Origin: Fremontodendron californicum
Lineage: Eukaryota; Streptophyta; Magnoliopsida; Malvales; Malvaceae
Direction of reading: 5' to 3'
Length of the DNA stretch: 64,000 nucleotides
Assembly: GCA_030761205.1 (NCBI GenBank)
Contig: JAULJL010000017.1
Span: forward strand, 5,590,001 to 5,654,000
Position 1 is the first letter of the stretch, and each line of letters opens with the position of its first letter. A program made the position numbers and the translations under genes. Under the pieces are notes generated by a model, which worked only from the letters and a program-made list of their open reading frames with translations, did no database searches and was not told the DNA's origin. Shown piece after piece: positions 23,686-35,137 of the stretch.

Positions 23686-26600
23686 TGTCATAACGATTTT
23701 TTCGGACCGCTACGACGAATTTGATGAAAACACAAAAAATGGAGTCGCCACCAATCTTTTTTGCTAGGTGTGATTGGCCACCTATTAAAACCGGTTTAGT
23801 AAAACATTAATTAAAACATTTTGTAAAACCAATTTTGAAGTCCGCGCTTTGAACCAGAGAGAAAACAAAATCGGGTTCGGGAGTCGGTTACGTGCGGGGA
23901 AGGATTAGCACCCCCGCAACGCCCGTTTAGAAAACGGTACCACTTGATCACGTGTTATCTTAAATCTCGATTTAATGGACTTGACATCACTATTTAAAAA
24001 TAATCCTCTTTTATTTTCATTTTATTTTATTTAAAAAAACATGTTTATTATTTTTTGAATTTTGAACTGTTTTTATTTTTTAAAAATCGAAAGTGAACGT
24101 AAATTTGTTATCGAAAATACTCATTAAATATTCCCGATACTCTCGGTGGTATTTAACGAGATCTTCTCACCTCAAGACATCTTAGGGATCACAACCGTGA
24201 TATCCTTCGAATTCCGTCGTCGGCAATTTACATCCATTTTTTTTTATTCAAATGCGTATGATGCGAATATTTAAATATCGGATACATACGGCTTAACATA
24301 TAACTATAAAATTAAACATGCGAAACGTAATATTAAAAACACGAGCATGGCAAAATATCGAGCGCAATAAACATTCGCTCTTTATTCATTTTTTTGTATT
24401 GATTATTTCTATTTTTTTTTAAAACGAAAACGAATTTTTCTATCGAGCATGTCGCTAAGTACTCCCACCACTCGTGGTGATATTTAACGAAATTCTCGCA
24501 CCTCAAGATATCTTAGGAATCACTACCGTGACGTCCTTCGAATTCCGTCATTGGTTATTCGCATTTATTAAAATCTTTTTTTGAAAAGTAAATTAAAATG
24601 CTTTTAATAATTATTTCCGAAATAAAAGAAATTATCTATGTAAGAATAATTCCCGAATCACTCCGATACTTTCGATAGTGTTTCGATTATTATTCTTACT
24701 CGGACCATTTCGAAGAACGATCGATACTCTGACCATCCGAGAAAGAGATCCGTTTTTAGAGAATTTTATTTACCGACAATAATTTTAAAAGACATGTATT
24801 AATTAAAAATTATTATTTTAATATTTTAAAATCAAAACTGAATAACAAAAATATATTGAATGCCGGACAAAATAAATAAATACAAATAGTAATGAAAATA
24901 AATACGAAAATTAAAATCATACCTGACAAATGTCGAGAATCCGAAATTTAAAATGCCGGACTTTATCTTCACAAAATCACCTGAAAAATGTCAAAAATCA
25001 AAACAATCAAAACTTCGAAAATCGATAATCGTGAATTTTTTTAATTTTCTTATATTTTTTTCCCTTTTTTTTTTAATTTTTTTGATTTTTTTTTTTTGAT
25101 TTTTTAATTTTTTTTATGTATATATATTTTTTATATTTTTATTATTATTTTAAATTTATTATTATTAGTTTTTATTTTAATTTTTCTTCTTTCTTTTTTT
25201 TTCTTTTTTTCTTTTTTTCTTTTCTTTTTTCTTTGGCCCAGAACCAGGCCTGCTGAGCCAGGCCTGGTTCTGGCCTGGCCTGGCCTGCTAGGCCAGGCCT
25301 GGCCCAGCCCTTTTTTTTTTTTTTTTTTTTTGGGCCGAAACGGGTCGGGTGCGCGGACCCCGGGTCGATCCGCGGGTCCGCGCGCGGGTCCTGTGGACCC
25401 GCTTCCAGGGACCAAAACGACGTCGTTTTGCGCCCTTGCCCTTTTTTTTTTTTTTTTTTTAACAGACCCGGGTCGGGCGCGCGGACCCCGGGTCGACCCG
25501 CGGGTCCACGCGCGGACCCTGGGTCCGAACGGCGTCGTTTTGACGCCGGAGTTTTTTTTTTTAAAAAAATGGAACGGGTGACCCGCGCGGACCCCGGGTC
25601 GACCCGCGGGTCGACGCGCGGGTCACCTCGACCCGCCCCCCAGAAACGGTGCCGTTTTGGCACCGTATTTATACCACAAACCCCTCTTTTTTTTTTCATT
25701 TTATTTCTTTTTTTTTTTTTTCTCCTTTCTCTCTCTTCTCTTTTCTCTCTCACTCTCTCCCACAGAAACCCAGTTTCCGGCGGCTGGCCACCGCGCCGGC
25801 CGCCGTCCACCGTCGCCGGCCGCCGCACGCCGGCGGCCGGCGAACTCCAAATTTCATACCCGAGGGGGTTTCGACCCCCTCGTCACGGATCCGGGCTCCG
25901 TTTAGCCCGGATCCTCACCGATTTTCGTAGATCTAGGTTTTAAAAAGGAAAAAAAAATCTTTTTTTTTGGTTCGCTGCTTGGTTTTTTTTTGTTTTTTCT
26001 TTGCAGGTTTCGGTTTCTGAGGAGGTGGGGGGTCGATCTGGTGGGGGTCGGTGGTGGAGGAAAGGGGTCCGAATCGGGATTTCGGACCCCGATCTGGTTT
26101 TTTCGGTGTGGTTTGAAAATGACCCAGATCTGGGTTTCGGACCCCAGATCTGGGGTTTTTGGTAAAAGGGGAGGGGGTCCGAACCTGGTCTTTTTTTCGA
26201 ATCAGGGGGGGCTCCTCCTTGCCTGAGGCTTCGGCCTCCTTGGGTTTTTTTTTTGGGGTTCGAGTCTGGGGGGATCCGAATCCGGGGTCCCCTCCTCCCT
26301 TTTTTCTTTTTTTTTGCTGGTGATGGGGGTTTTATGGGGGGTTGAGGGGTTGGTGGTGGTGGCCGGTTGAGTGTTGGGAGAGGGTTGAGTGTGGGGGAGG
26401 GTGGCGTGTCTGGCAGGGAGGCTGGTGGCAGAGGGAGTGGGTTGGCAGAGGGAGTGGGTTGGCAGGAGGGGGTTGGGGCTGTCAGGGGTAGGGTTTGGTT
26501 AGGGAAATGGGTTTGGGCCGGGTTGATGAGCCAGTGGGCAGGCCCGAAAATTGGGCCTGAAAATTGGGTCTGGTGCTTGGGCCTGTGTTTGGGTTTTGGG

Positions 26601-26715
26601 CCCGAAATGGGCCAATAGGCCTGGACAGCAGATTGGGCCTGCTGAATAGCAGGCCCGGTTCGTACTTGGTCCGGGTCAGATTCGGATCCGACCCGGACGA
26701 AAATTGGTTATTACA
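23686..26715 (-). repeat. 5' LTR of the retrotransposon
   Basis: 3030 bp, co-linear with 14275-17298. It carries the promoter: minus-strand TATAAATA at 25666-25673, with the GC-rich leader downstream. The substitutions against the other LTR are at 24547, 25676, 25703 and just after the T run near 25722. T tracts differ by one to three bases at several places. Confidence 0.95.
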
Positions 26716-28660
26716 CCTGCCTTAACCCCTTTGCTCCTTCAAAGTACCCTACTAATCCCCCATTAAGAGAAATTGAGAACTTTGGGGAAGTGATGCATGC
26801 CTTGATCCATCCTATGAACTTATCAGGCAATCCATAAACTGATAAAACAGTGAGAATGAAGTCCCAATTTAATGAATCAAAAGCTTTTTGGAGATCAATC
26901 TTCATTGCAAAACGGGGGGATAAGGTTGCTCTTCCATACCCTTTGACCAGTTCCTGAGCCATGAGAATATTATCTGAGATGCTTCTCCCTGGTATGAAGG
27001 CACTCTGATTGCTGGAGATCATAGCAGGAAGGAGTGGAGTGAGCCTGGCAGTGATGATCCTGGTAATACATTTATAAATGACAGAGCAGCATGAAATAGG
27101 CCTGAAGTCCTTCATATGATTAGGATTCTGGAATTTTGGGACAAGAGCAATACATGTAGAGTTAAAGACTGATATCCTGCTCCCTGATTGAAAGAAGGAT
27201 AAGATTGCTGCAGTGACATCCTCTTCCACAATAGGCCAAGCAGTTTTAAAAAACTGTGCAGTGTATCCATCTGGCCCTGGGGCTTTGTCCCCATTCTGCT
27301 CAAACATGGCTCTTTTCACCTCCTCTTTTGTAACAGCCTTAGCTAAATTGTCCTTAGCTTCAGTAGGTAAGGCAGGCTGAATAAGTTCAGTAAGAAGCTC
27401 CCTAGGGCAGTCTGTGACCTGTTTGTCCTCAGTCCCAATCAACTTCTGAAAGAACCTTACAGCCTCCTTTGAGATTTGGCCAAAATCTTCCAACTTTCTT
27501 CCTTCATCATCATAGAGGACTCTGATGGATTGCTTGCTATGCTTTGCTGACACCATTTTATGGAAATAATAAGTGTTCTGATCCCCCTCCTGCAGCCATT
27601 TTATCCTTGATTTCTGCCTGTAATAACTTTCCTCAGCCTTTTGGAGTTCCATCAATTCTGCATAGAGTCTTCTTTCTGTTTCAACAAGAGTATTAGATGG
27701 CCTTTGATGCAGATTGATCATCTGCATGCTCTCCAATTCTTGCCTTTTATCTTGAACCTTCCCTGAAATGTTGCCATATATGGCCAGGTTAAATGCCCTC
27801 AGTACTGCCTTTAATCTCTTCAATTTGTGGAATAGAGTGGTCATAGGATTGCCAATGAAAGGCTCTTGCCAAGAGTTTTCCACAATGTTCAGGAACTCTG
27901 GATTCCTAGTCCAGAAATTAAAAAACCTAAATGGCTTTGGGGGAGAATGAGCAGTCAAGTTCATCTTTATGTATGCTAGGCAGTGATCAGAAACCATTGG
28001 AGCCAAAAACTCAACAAATGAGTGAGCAAACTGTGTATGCCAGCAATCATTCACCAAAACCCTATCAAGCTTTCTAGCCAAGTAAGCATCAGTTTGGTGG
28101 TTGGACCAAGTGAATGCTGGTCCAGTACTGGTATGATCAAACACTGATAGCTGTGTCAAGCAGTCCTGAAAATCCTTCATATCAGAGGTAAGCATGTAGG
28201 AGCCATTGAAATCTGAGCTTTCCTGTGGTCTTGCTATAACATTGAAATCTCCAGCCAAAAGCCAAGGAGAGCCATCAATTCTGCCTTGAATGTCCTGAAG
28301 ATGGTGCCAAAGCCTTCTTCTACTTATGCCTTCATTGCTTCCATAAATTGCTGTAATGTAGAACCTGGTAGAATTATAAGTGGTGCAGCATGTAATGCTC
28401 TGATCAGATGTTGCAATAAGATCAACCTGCATCTGATTTCTCCATAGGAACCATATTCTCCCATTATAAGCTTCTAAGTAGTTGTGATGTAGCTTCCATC
28501 CCTGAAAGAGTCTATCTACTATAGCTGGCATGTTTTGTTGTTTCACTCTTGTTTCCAGTAAGCAAACAAGGTCTGCCTTCAGGCAGTTTATTCTCTGTAT
28601 AATACTTTTCTGCTTTTGAGGGTTGTTTAGCCCCCTAGTATTCCATACTATAAAATTCAT
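26711..28660 (-). pseudogene. LINE ORF2, 5' part: AP endonuclease and N-terminal reverse transcriptase half
   Basis: The upstream part of the interrupted ORF2. The endonuclease domain occupies about the first 225 residues: WNTRGL near the start, LLETRV with the catalytic Glu, LLAGDFNVI with the Asp/Asn pair, and MVSDHCLA near its end. The RT domain begins with NGDKAPGPDGYTAQFFK, DFRPISCCSVIYK, NQSAFIPGRSISDNILMAQE and AMKIDLQKAFDSLNW, then stops at GLRQ where the LTR element enters. The last codon and the TAA at 26711-26713 come from the LTR. Its ATG overlaps the ORF1 stop as ATGA (28657-28660), a layout that suggests coupled re-initiation in the original two-ORF transcript. Confidence 0.93.
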
Positions 28661-30195
28661 GAAAGTTGAGGGGGGGTCACTCCAGAGGCAGGTAAAACTG
28701 CCTTACCTCTTTTCCCCTTGTCAATGGGCCCTTTCTTCTTATTCTTCAAGGCTTTCATCAAGTCTGCAACTCCTGCTGCTGCTGCCCTTTGCTTCTTAGG
28801 AGAGTTTGGAAGGATTTCCACCAATTGTTCCTCCTCTCTCCATTGCTCAGAGCCACTAGTTTGTCCAGGGTCTACATTTGTCCTCTCTGAGTCACTCAGG
28901 ATGTCAAATCTGTTTTGGGAACCAGCTAATACTGACTTCTTGCTTTTCTGTATGCTTCTGCTTCCTCTCCCTTTACTGCCCTCATTAACTTCTGTTTCCT
29001 TCATACTTGCCTCTTTCTGTTCTTGAGCCATAGGCAGGGCACTGCTTTCAACTTCTACACTGCTTGTAGCCTGTGCATCATGTTTTGACAGTTCTGTTTT
29101 AGGCCCCTCCTTTGGAATCCAAACTTTTGTAGCCCCTACAGGCTTTTTGGTGCAATTTCTGTCTGTATGCCCAAACAAATTGCAATGCTTGCATTTTGGA
29201 GGGTACCAAGGGATATCCACAACAACATTTGCAATAATGCCATCACATAACTCAACATTAATACATTTTGGGATGGGGACATCCACTGCAATCTCCACAC
29301 ATACCTTTGCATAGGCCAATCTCTGTTGGCTAGCAGTGATTCTATCCATATACAATGGAGTTCCTAGGGCACTAGCAATATAGCTGAGGCCACGTCTGGT
29401 GTACAATTCCAGAGGAACTCCTCCCAAATGGATCCAAACAGGTAATTTCTTCAAATTAAACTCTAATGATTTCATACCTGGCTCCCATTTTCTCAGGATG
29501 AGTGGCTTATTCTGAATGTGCCAAGGTCCCTGCTCAAGAACCCATTCTCTGGTGTCAGCATTCGGAAATTGAATTAGGTATAAGTTCAGGCCAGCAGATT
29601 TGATCACCACAGCTCCATTCTTTCCCCATAACATGTTGGCAAGTCTCTGAAATGTGCTGAAGTTTGGTGCCTTGCCAACAAACTGCGCCACAACTGAGTT
29701 CATCCACACAGTTGCTCCTTCTTCAAAAACCTCAGCTGGAGGTTTGACGGTGATGGATCCATTTGAGTGTTGAGGTGGGAAAAATAGCAACGATTGATCG
29801 GAGGAGATTGTGAAGAGCTTCTTCCAATCAAAATTGGTCTTGACTGATGCCACGTCAGCAAAGGTGGTTGTAACTAACTGTTCTGGAATATGCAAGCACT
29901 CCGTAACTGTCTCACGATCCTCTCGAACATTGGATAATTCAGTATTTGGATCACCATTGATGAGATCATGAGAACCTGGTTCCTTATTGAGAGCAACAGC
30001 AACCACTGTAGAACCTTCTTTTTTCATGCCAGGATCCATACTCTTCATCTGTTCCAAAAGAGCCTCAGCATCCTCTTTCTTGAAACACAACCCAAGTGAT
30101 TTTTCAGTTGAAACACCCGAAACCAACGCGAATTCCTCCTCTGAAATACTCAAAGCATAAACCGGAACCCCAGCCAATCTCTCAAGGCAGCCGCT

Positions 30196-30234
<39 letters not shown>

Positions 30235-30240
30235 CTTCAA
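28657..30240 (-). CDS. LINE ORF1: RNA-binding protein with DUF4283-like domain and CCHC zinc knuckle
   Basis: The frame holds a DUF4283-type domain as found in plant L1 ORF1 proteins (FSTFQRLANMLWGKNGAVV.., WVLEQGPWHIQNKPLILRKW, LPVWIHLGGVPLELYT), then a single CCHC knuckle CKHCNLFGHTDRNC (C-x2-C-x4-H-x4-C) near residue 365, and a Ser/Lys-rich basic tail. The role is to bind the LINE RNA and act in the ribonucleoprotein. The 5' end is odd: the frame opens with a run of 38 A (30197-30234) that would read as polylysine, there is no ATG in frame before it (a TAA precedes at about 30253), and the first internal ATG is near residue 65. Either the start has been lost by homopolymer slippage or the assembly miscounts the run. 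Confidence 0.85.
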
Positions 30241-31182
30241 ATTAGACAGCTGTTAGAGCAAACCCTTTCCCACCTGCTTTCGATCTGTAATTTTTTTTTT
30301 TTTCTTTTTTCAATCGATCGACGGGATAGAAAGAGAACAATTTGCGCCTATGCCCACAGAAGTTGAGGGTTGAGGAAAAGAAACTGAGGATAAAGCTGGA
30401 GAGGAAAAAGGCGCAGATCGGACATGAACAAAACAGCCGAAAAATAACAAAGAAGAACCCCAAAAAACCCTAGATCGAAACCAGATCTATAAGAAAACGA
30501 AAGGGTTCGATCTGATTTCAGTTGAAAGAAAACGAAAAGAAAATGGCAACTGCGATAACGGGACGATCCACGCGACCCACGGCAGCTTTGAAAGAAAACG
30601 GCACGAAGATCGAGGAAGGCCTCGACGTTTTCAAATCTGACAAGATCGACGCCGATGACACTACTGGGAGGTGGGTTTTGATCGAAGGCATGGGTTAGAT
30701 TTTCCTTGAGTGCAATCAGGTAAGGTGTGTGGGGAAGTGTGGAAGAGACATTGTTGACAGACCAACGGACGTTTTCATTGATCTTGTTGACAGATCGAAG
30801 GCATGGGTTAGATCTTGTTGACAGATCGAAGGAGAGAAGCTTAGAAATTTCCAAGCTTAGAAAAACCTGGAATCTAAGATCAGCTCATAAAGTTGTTTGG
30901 TTGCTAAGAAAATAAGTAATAAACTGAAGACTTTTGTTGCGACGGCGCCGTTTCAACTGTCAATGACCGGAGAAGGATCTTTAGTTTCGAAGCTTTAGAT
31001 CGACGGCTGGAGAATTAAACGGCGACATTTACTGGCGGGTGAATTGGTAGGGAAGTGTAAAAGCAAGTTGATGAGATCTAGTTGGAAGTGGATTCGGATC
31101 GGTGGGCTAATGGGTGGACCGGAAACCGACCAGAAAACTGGGAATGGTTTTGGGTTGTGAAGGTTTGCGGGATACAGGGAGC
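30241..31182 (-). other. LINE 5' untranslated region
   Basis: GC-richer leader, expected to carry the internal promoter. It has a second A-rich run (30290-30312) and a short internal repeat (GATCGAAGGCATGGGTTAGA at 30680 and 30795 areas). Long frames such as 30348-30854 have no domain and look accidental. Confidence 0.7.
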
Positions 31183-31195
31183 AATGGGTATTTTA

Positions 31196-31352
31196 AAGTA
31201 CTCATTAAAGTTATAAAATGAATTGGAAAATTAATTTAATTAATGTATATAATTATTTTTAAAAGATGATATTTAATAAATTTGAAATTCGAATCTTAAT
31301 ATTTGTAATCTCTTTTTTTATTCTCAGATTTCGATTTCATTTGTAAAAAAAA
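31196..31352 (+). mobile_element. tRNA-derived SINE (family copy 2)
   Basis: Plus-strand SINE with a box B remnant AATTCGAATC, the family-specific body ATATTTGTAATCTC and a tail of A8. An 8 bp duplication GTATTTTA flanks it (31188-31195 and 31353-31360). The left duplication overlaps the LINE target duplication, so the LINE landed at the edge of this older SINE. Confidence 0.6.
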
Positions 31353-32149
31353 GTATTTTATTAGGTAAATTACTATTTTTAATATATTAAAATATATAAC
31401 ATTATTATAGATAATAAATTAATAAATTTTAATAAATGTCTAAAATTACTCATTAGTAAAATTCATAATAATACAAGAAAAAAAGTAACATTCCCATTAT
31501 TTTTTCCCAAATCGAAAACAGTCAATTGCACAAATGTCAAAGAATAATTTGTTTGAGCAACTACATCAGAAATAACAACGAAGACCCTAATTTGGAAATT
31601 AAGCCATCGCGAGACACCAGCTGTCGTATCTTCATATTATATGAGGCATATGTTCTTTTCTTTATTAATTTATTATTTAATTTCTTTTTAAAGTAAAACA
31701 GAAAAAAAGTATTACTATGATTTAGTCAAAATTGAGATCCAAAATCACTTGAATTATTAAGTGAGGTTTATGCCACTTATCCGATCCTTAACATATTAAT
31801 TAACGCACAGCAAGTTGATAAATCTCCACACAAAACCGGTACATTTCTTGTCTACTTTAGACAAGATGGAAATTTTTTCTCAAAATTTCAAAATTAATCC
31901 CACGAGTATCAAAGATATACTATTCCTAATAATTTTCTTATTCTTAATTTATCAAACTATTTACTTTTATGTCATTTATGTCACACATATTAGTTATAAC
32001 TATTACTGACCGAATATGATTTTTATAAGCTAGAAGAAAAAAATCTCACGTTACGTTACAGGTGAAATGATTTTTTTATTTTTATAATAGTAATGACAAC
32101 AATATTATGAACAAATAAATTAATAACGTATAAAATTAATTATTAACAT

Positions 32150-33590
32150 GAAATTTTTTATATGAAATTATAATATTTTGGGAAACATAAAAAAATAACA
32201 CGAAGACGTTATAAAAACATAATTTTATTTTTTTAAATTGAATCACTCTAACAATAATGCAAAATATGACATGAATTAAGACACGATACGAACACACAAT
32301 TTTTTTTTTTTTTTTTTTTGTAAAATTAAATCACAATGACAAATTATGTAAAATATAAAATGATTGAGACACGACACGAACACAACATAAAAAAATAATT
32401 AAAACACAATACGAAAAATAATATGAACATGAACACGACACGAATACATGAACGTGTAAAAATTTATAATACTTTATATAAATTATTAACGTGTAAAAAT
32501 TTATATAAATTTTAATACTTTATAAACACACAAAAAAATTACACGAAAACGAACATACAAATTTTTCTCTAAATTGAATAACTATGACAAATTATGTAAT
32601 ATATGTCATGAATTGAGACATGACATGAACACAAAATAGGAAAAATAATTAAAACACAACACGAAAAATAATATGAACACGACACGAATACACGAACGTG
32701 TGAAAATATATATAAAATAAAATATTAACTTGTAATTTTTTTTTATAAATTTATAATAGTTTATATAAATTATTGGGTAAAACTAATTATTAACGTGTAA
32801 ACATTTATATCAATTTATAATACTTTGAAAGAAGAAAAATACGAACACGTTACGAACACAGTTTTTTCATTAAATTGAATAACTATAATAAATTATGCAA
32901 AATATGTCATAAATTAAGACACAGCACGAACGCACAAATTTTTCTCTAAATTTAATCACAATGACAAATTACGTAAAATATGAAATGAATTAAAACAATA
33001 CACGAACACAAAATTGAAAAAATAATTAAAACACAACACTAAAAATAACATGGACACAACACGAATATACGGACGTGTAAAAATCTACATAAAACGAATT
33101 ATTAATGTGTAAAAATTTATATAAGTTTATAATATTTTGAAAAAAAAAACACGAACGCATCACGAACATAATATAGAAAAAATTATTAAAACATAATATG
33201 AAAAATAACACAAACACGATATGGATATACATGAACGTTTAAAAGTATATATAAAATGAATTATTAACGTGTAAAAATTTATATCAATTTATAATACTTT
33301 AAACACTAAAAAAATAATACGAACACACAAATTTTTTTGATTTTTTTTTTCCTACCATTTTTTTTCTCTTTCTACCCTCTACAACCATAAAAAATGAAGG
33401 GATCCACTCCCAAAGAAAAAAACCACGTGCCCCACCGATTAAGGGGGCAACGTAACTGCACAAAATTTGTACAAAAAATTTCAAATACGTTTAAAAATAT
33501 ATATAAAATGTATTATTAGCGTGTAAAAATTTATAATATTTAAAAAAAAAATAATACGAATATATAATTTATGTGTAAAATGAAAACAGT
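32150..33590. repeat. Degenerate repeat array rich in ACACGAACACGACACGAA
   Basis: At least five degenerate units recur between 32236 and 33540. Each includes a block like TTGAATAACTATGACAAATT, then GACACGACACGAACACA, then AATAATTAAAACACAACACG and GAACGTGTAAAAATTTATA. Spacing varies from about 75 to 300 bp because units are partly deleted. Related words occur at 3945-4140. No coding frame is present. The array lies 0.3 to 1.7 kb upstream of the ERF gene at 33894. Confidence 0.7.
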
Positions 33591-33893
33591 ACCTAAATCA
33601 AGTCAAGCTTTTTTCACTTTTTACCTCGAATACTTTTTTTTTGTGGGAGAGGCCGGGTGGTGTGAGACTGTGAGGGATGGGGTTAGGAAAATAGGAATTT
33701 TAATTAAAATTGATTGTTGAGGCTCACATCACATTTTATATTAACGTGCTTCATGAAAGATTGTTGTTTGTTTGTTTTTTTTTTTTTTTTGTCAAACCAA
33801 TAAAAATACAGCTGAGCTCAAAACTGAAGCAACTTAATTCATAAAGCGATCGAGCGATCATTAAAAAGTTGTTCATGCTTATCCATCGAAAAT

Positions 33894-34607
33894 ATGAATT
33901 CTTCCTTCCTTCAAAGCCCAAATCCAGACTTCTTGCTAGAATCTCCACAAGCTTTGCTAAAATTTTTCTCATCCAACAATGAGTTTTTTCTCGACCAAGA
34001 TTTCCTTTCATTTGACATAATAGACTCCAAAAGCTTGCCTCCTCAAGATAGCAGTTCTCTTTCTCATAATGGGTCAAGAAAATCATCAGACTCTGCTTCC
34101 TGTGGATTAGTTGATGAAGAAGTACATATAGTTTCCACTTCCAGAGCCAAGAAACGAGAAGAAGAAGAAGAAGAACAACAATCCAAGAAGCAGGAAAAAT
34201 CATATAGAGGAGTAAGGAAGCGACCTTGGGGAAAATACGCGGCGGAGATAAGGGATTCAACAAGGCATGGCATTCGGGTTTGGCTCGGAACGTTTGACAG
34301 CGCAGAGGCAGCTGCTTTAGCTTATGATCAAGCAGCCTTATCGACACAAGGTCCCAAGGCTGTGCTCAATTTTCCCATTGAAAGAGTCCGGGAATCGCTT
34401 CGAAACATGAATTACTATTGCCAGGATGGTGCCTCACCAGCCGTAGAACTAAAGCAGATGAATTATTTACAAAGAAAATCGATGGCCAGGAAAAATAAAA
34501 AGAAGCAGTCATTACAGGCAAAGAATAATGTGGTGGTGTTAGAAGATTTAGGATCTGAATACTTAGAGGAACTTTTAAGCACATCTGAAAGTAATAGCTC
34601 TTGGTAA
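33894..34607 (+). CDS. ERF1B: Ethylene-responsive transcription factor, ERF1/ERF15-like (subgroup IXc)
   Basis: Single-exon 237-residue AP2/ERF activator. The N-terminal half holds acidic and hydrophobic patches (LLESPQALLKF, FLDQDFLSFD) as in ERF1 and ORA59, then a Lys/Glu-rich stretch. The AP2/ERF domain spans residues 104-161 (SYRGVRKRPWGKYAAEIRDS, VWLGTFDSAEAAALAYDQAA, VLNFP). The C-terminus VVVLEDLGSEYLEELLS..SSW matches the ERF1/ERF15 ending (VVFEDLGEQYLEELL..). These factors integrate ethylene and jasmonate signals and switch on GCC-box defence genes in the nucleus. One variation is ALSTQGPKAVLNF, where most relatives have AFSMRGSSAILNF. ATG 33894 is the first in frame. The neighbouring ADF6 and RUS2 genes support ERF15/ERF1 orthology. 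Confidence 0.95.
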   Translation: MNSSFLQSPNPDFLLESPQALLKFFSSNNEFFLDQDFLSFDIIDSKSLPPQDSSSLSHNGSRKSSDSASCGLVDEEVHIVSTSRAKKREEEEEEQQSKKQEKSYRGVRKRPWGKYAAEIRDSTRHGIRVWLGTFDSAEAAALAYDQAALSTQGPKAVLNFPIERVRESLRNMNYYCQDGASPAVELKQMNYLQRKSMARKNKKKQSLQAKNNVVVLEDLGSEYLEELLSTSESNSSW

Positions 34608-34986
34608 AAACAAAATTAGCTTGTTAATTAATTAAATCTGTCATCTTGCAACAAGCCATCATTTTTTTTTCTTTTTTCCTTATTATCCAATAATTGCGAA
34701 GGTATATGTAAACCCAATATCCCATGCAGTTTTTTCCTCCAGCAGGTTCGCCCTGTTTTTTAGTTCAAATATTGCTGCCTGAATAAATCCTTAAAGCTTA
34801 GCCGCAGTCTATGGAATGCTAAGTTGAACCTATTCGAAATTCTCCTGCATTTGTTAGCCAACTTTGATTTGGAATGTAATTGCAAAAGCAAAATGTCACA
34901 CTCGGTATACTGCATTTTAATTACTTTTCATAGTGAATTACTTACTGTATATTATCTTATTCACTTTGGACAAGTAATTATAAGTG

Positions 34987-35127
34987 TTGTTTTTCTTTAT
35001 TATAAAAGAGGTCGCAGATTGAGATAGAGAAAAAGATTGTAGATTTTGGGATTCGAAATCGAGATCTGTTGGATGTCACCTCTTAAGAATGGTTACAAAA
35101 AACCAATTTAACTAAAACACGGGTTCA
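34987..35127 (-). mobile_element. tRNA-derived SINE (family copy 3) with 10 bp target duplication
   Basis: 141 bp on the minus strand. It has a tRNA-like head (TTTAGTTAAATTGGTT as box A, TTTCGAATCCC as box B, about 50 bp apart), the family body CTCTATCTCAATCTGCGACC and an A-rich tail. The 10 bp duplication AATTATAAGT flanks it at 34977-34986 and 35128-35137. It was inserted next to copy 4 in the same orientation. Confidence 0.75.
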
Positions 35128-35137
35128 AATTATAAGT

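Larger units (their letters stand above)
14275..26715 (-). mobile_element. Young non-autonomous LTR retrotransposon (LARD), Ogre/Tat-like
   Basis: A 12,441 bp element bounded by TG..CA and by the 5 bp target duplication CCTGC (14270-14274 and 26716-26720). The LTRs are 3024 and 3030 bp. Orientation is minus: the primer-binding site abuts the right LTR (23665-23682) and the polypurine tract abuts the left LTR (17299-17311). The 6387 bp interior has no gag, protease, RT, RNase H or integrase frame on either strand, so it must be moved by a helper. The tRNA-Arg-type primer site, the long LTRs and the tandem repeats placed just before the 3' LTR are features I know from Ogre elements of the Ty3-gypsy Tat lineage. 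Lineage assignment is inference; structure is seen directly. It lies inside the RT domain of the LINE. Confidence 0.93.
12606..31182 (-). mobile_element. Full-length L1-type LINE, split by an LTR retrotransposon
   Basis: The element runs on the minus strand from a 5' end at about 31182 to a short A tail at 12606-12612. A target duplication AATGGGTATTTT flanks it (12594-12605 and 31183-31194; its four Ts merge with the tail). Removing the 12,446 bp insertion and its duplicated 5 bp leaves about 6.13 kb: a 5' leader of about 0.94 kb, ORF1 (28657-30240), ORF2 (28660 down to 26716, resuming at 14269 down to 12801) and a 3' UTR of about 0.2 kb. Across the insertion ORF2 is still in frame, with 3414 nt and no remaining bases, so the LINE had an intact ORF2 when it was hit. 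The presence of both ends plus a target duplication excludes 5' truncation, which is unusual for LINEs. Confidence 0.9.

Noticed and set aside
30348..30854. 168-codon minus-strand frame in the LINE leader
   Set aside because: Lies in the LINE 5' untranslated region and has no domain; it stops before ORF1.
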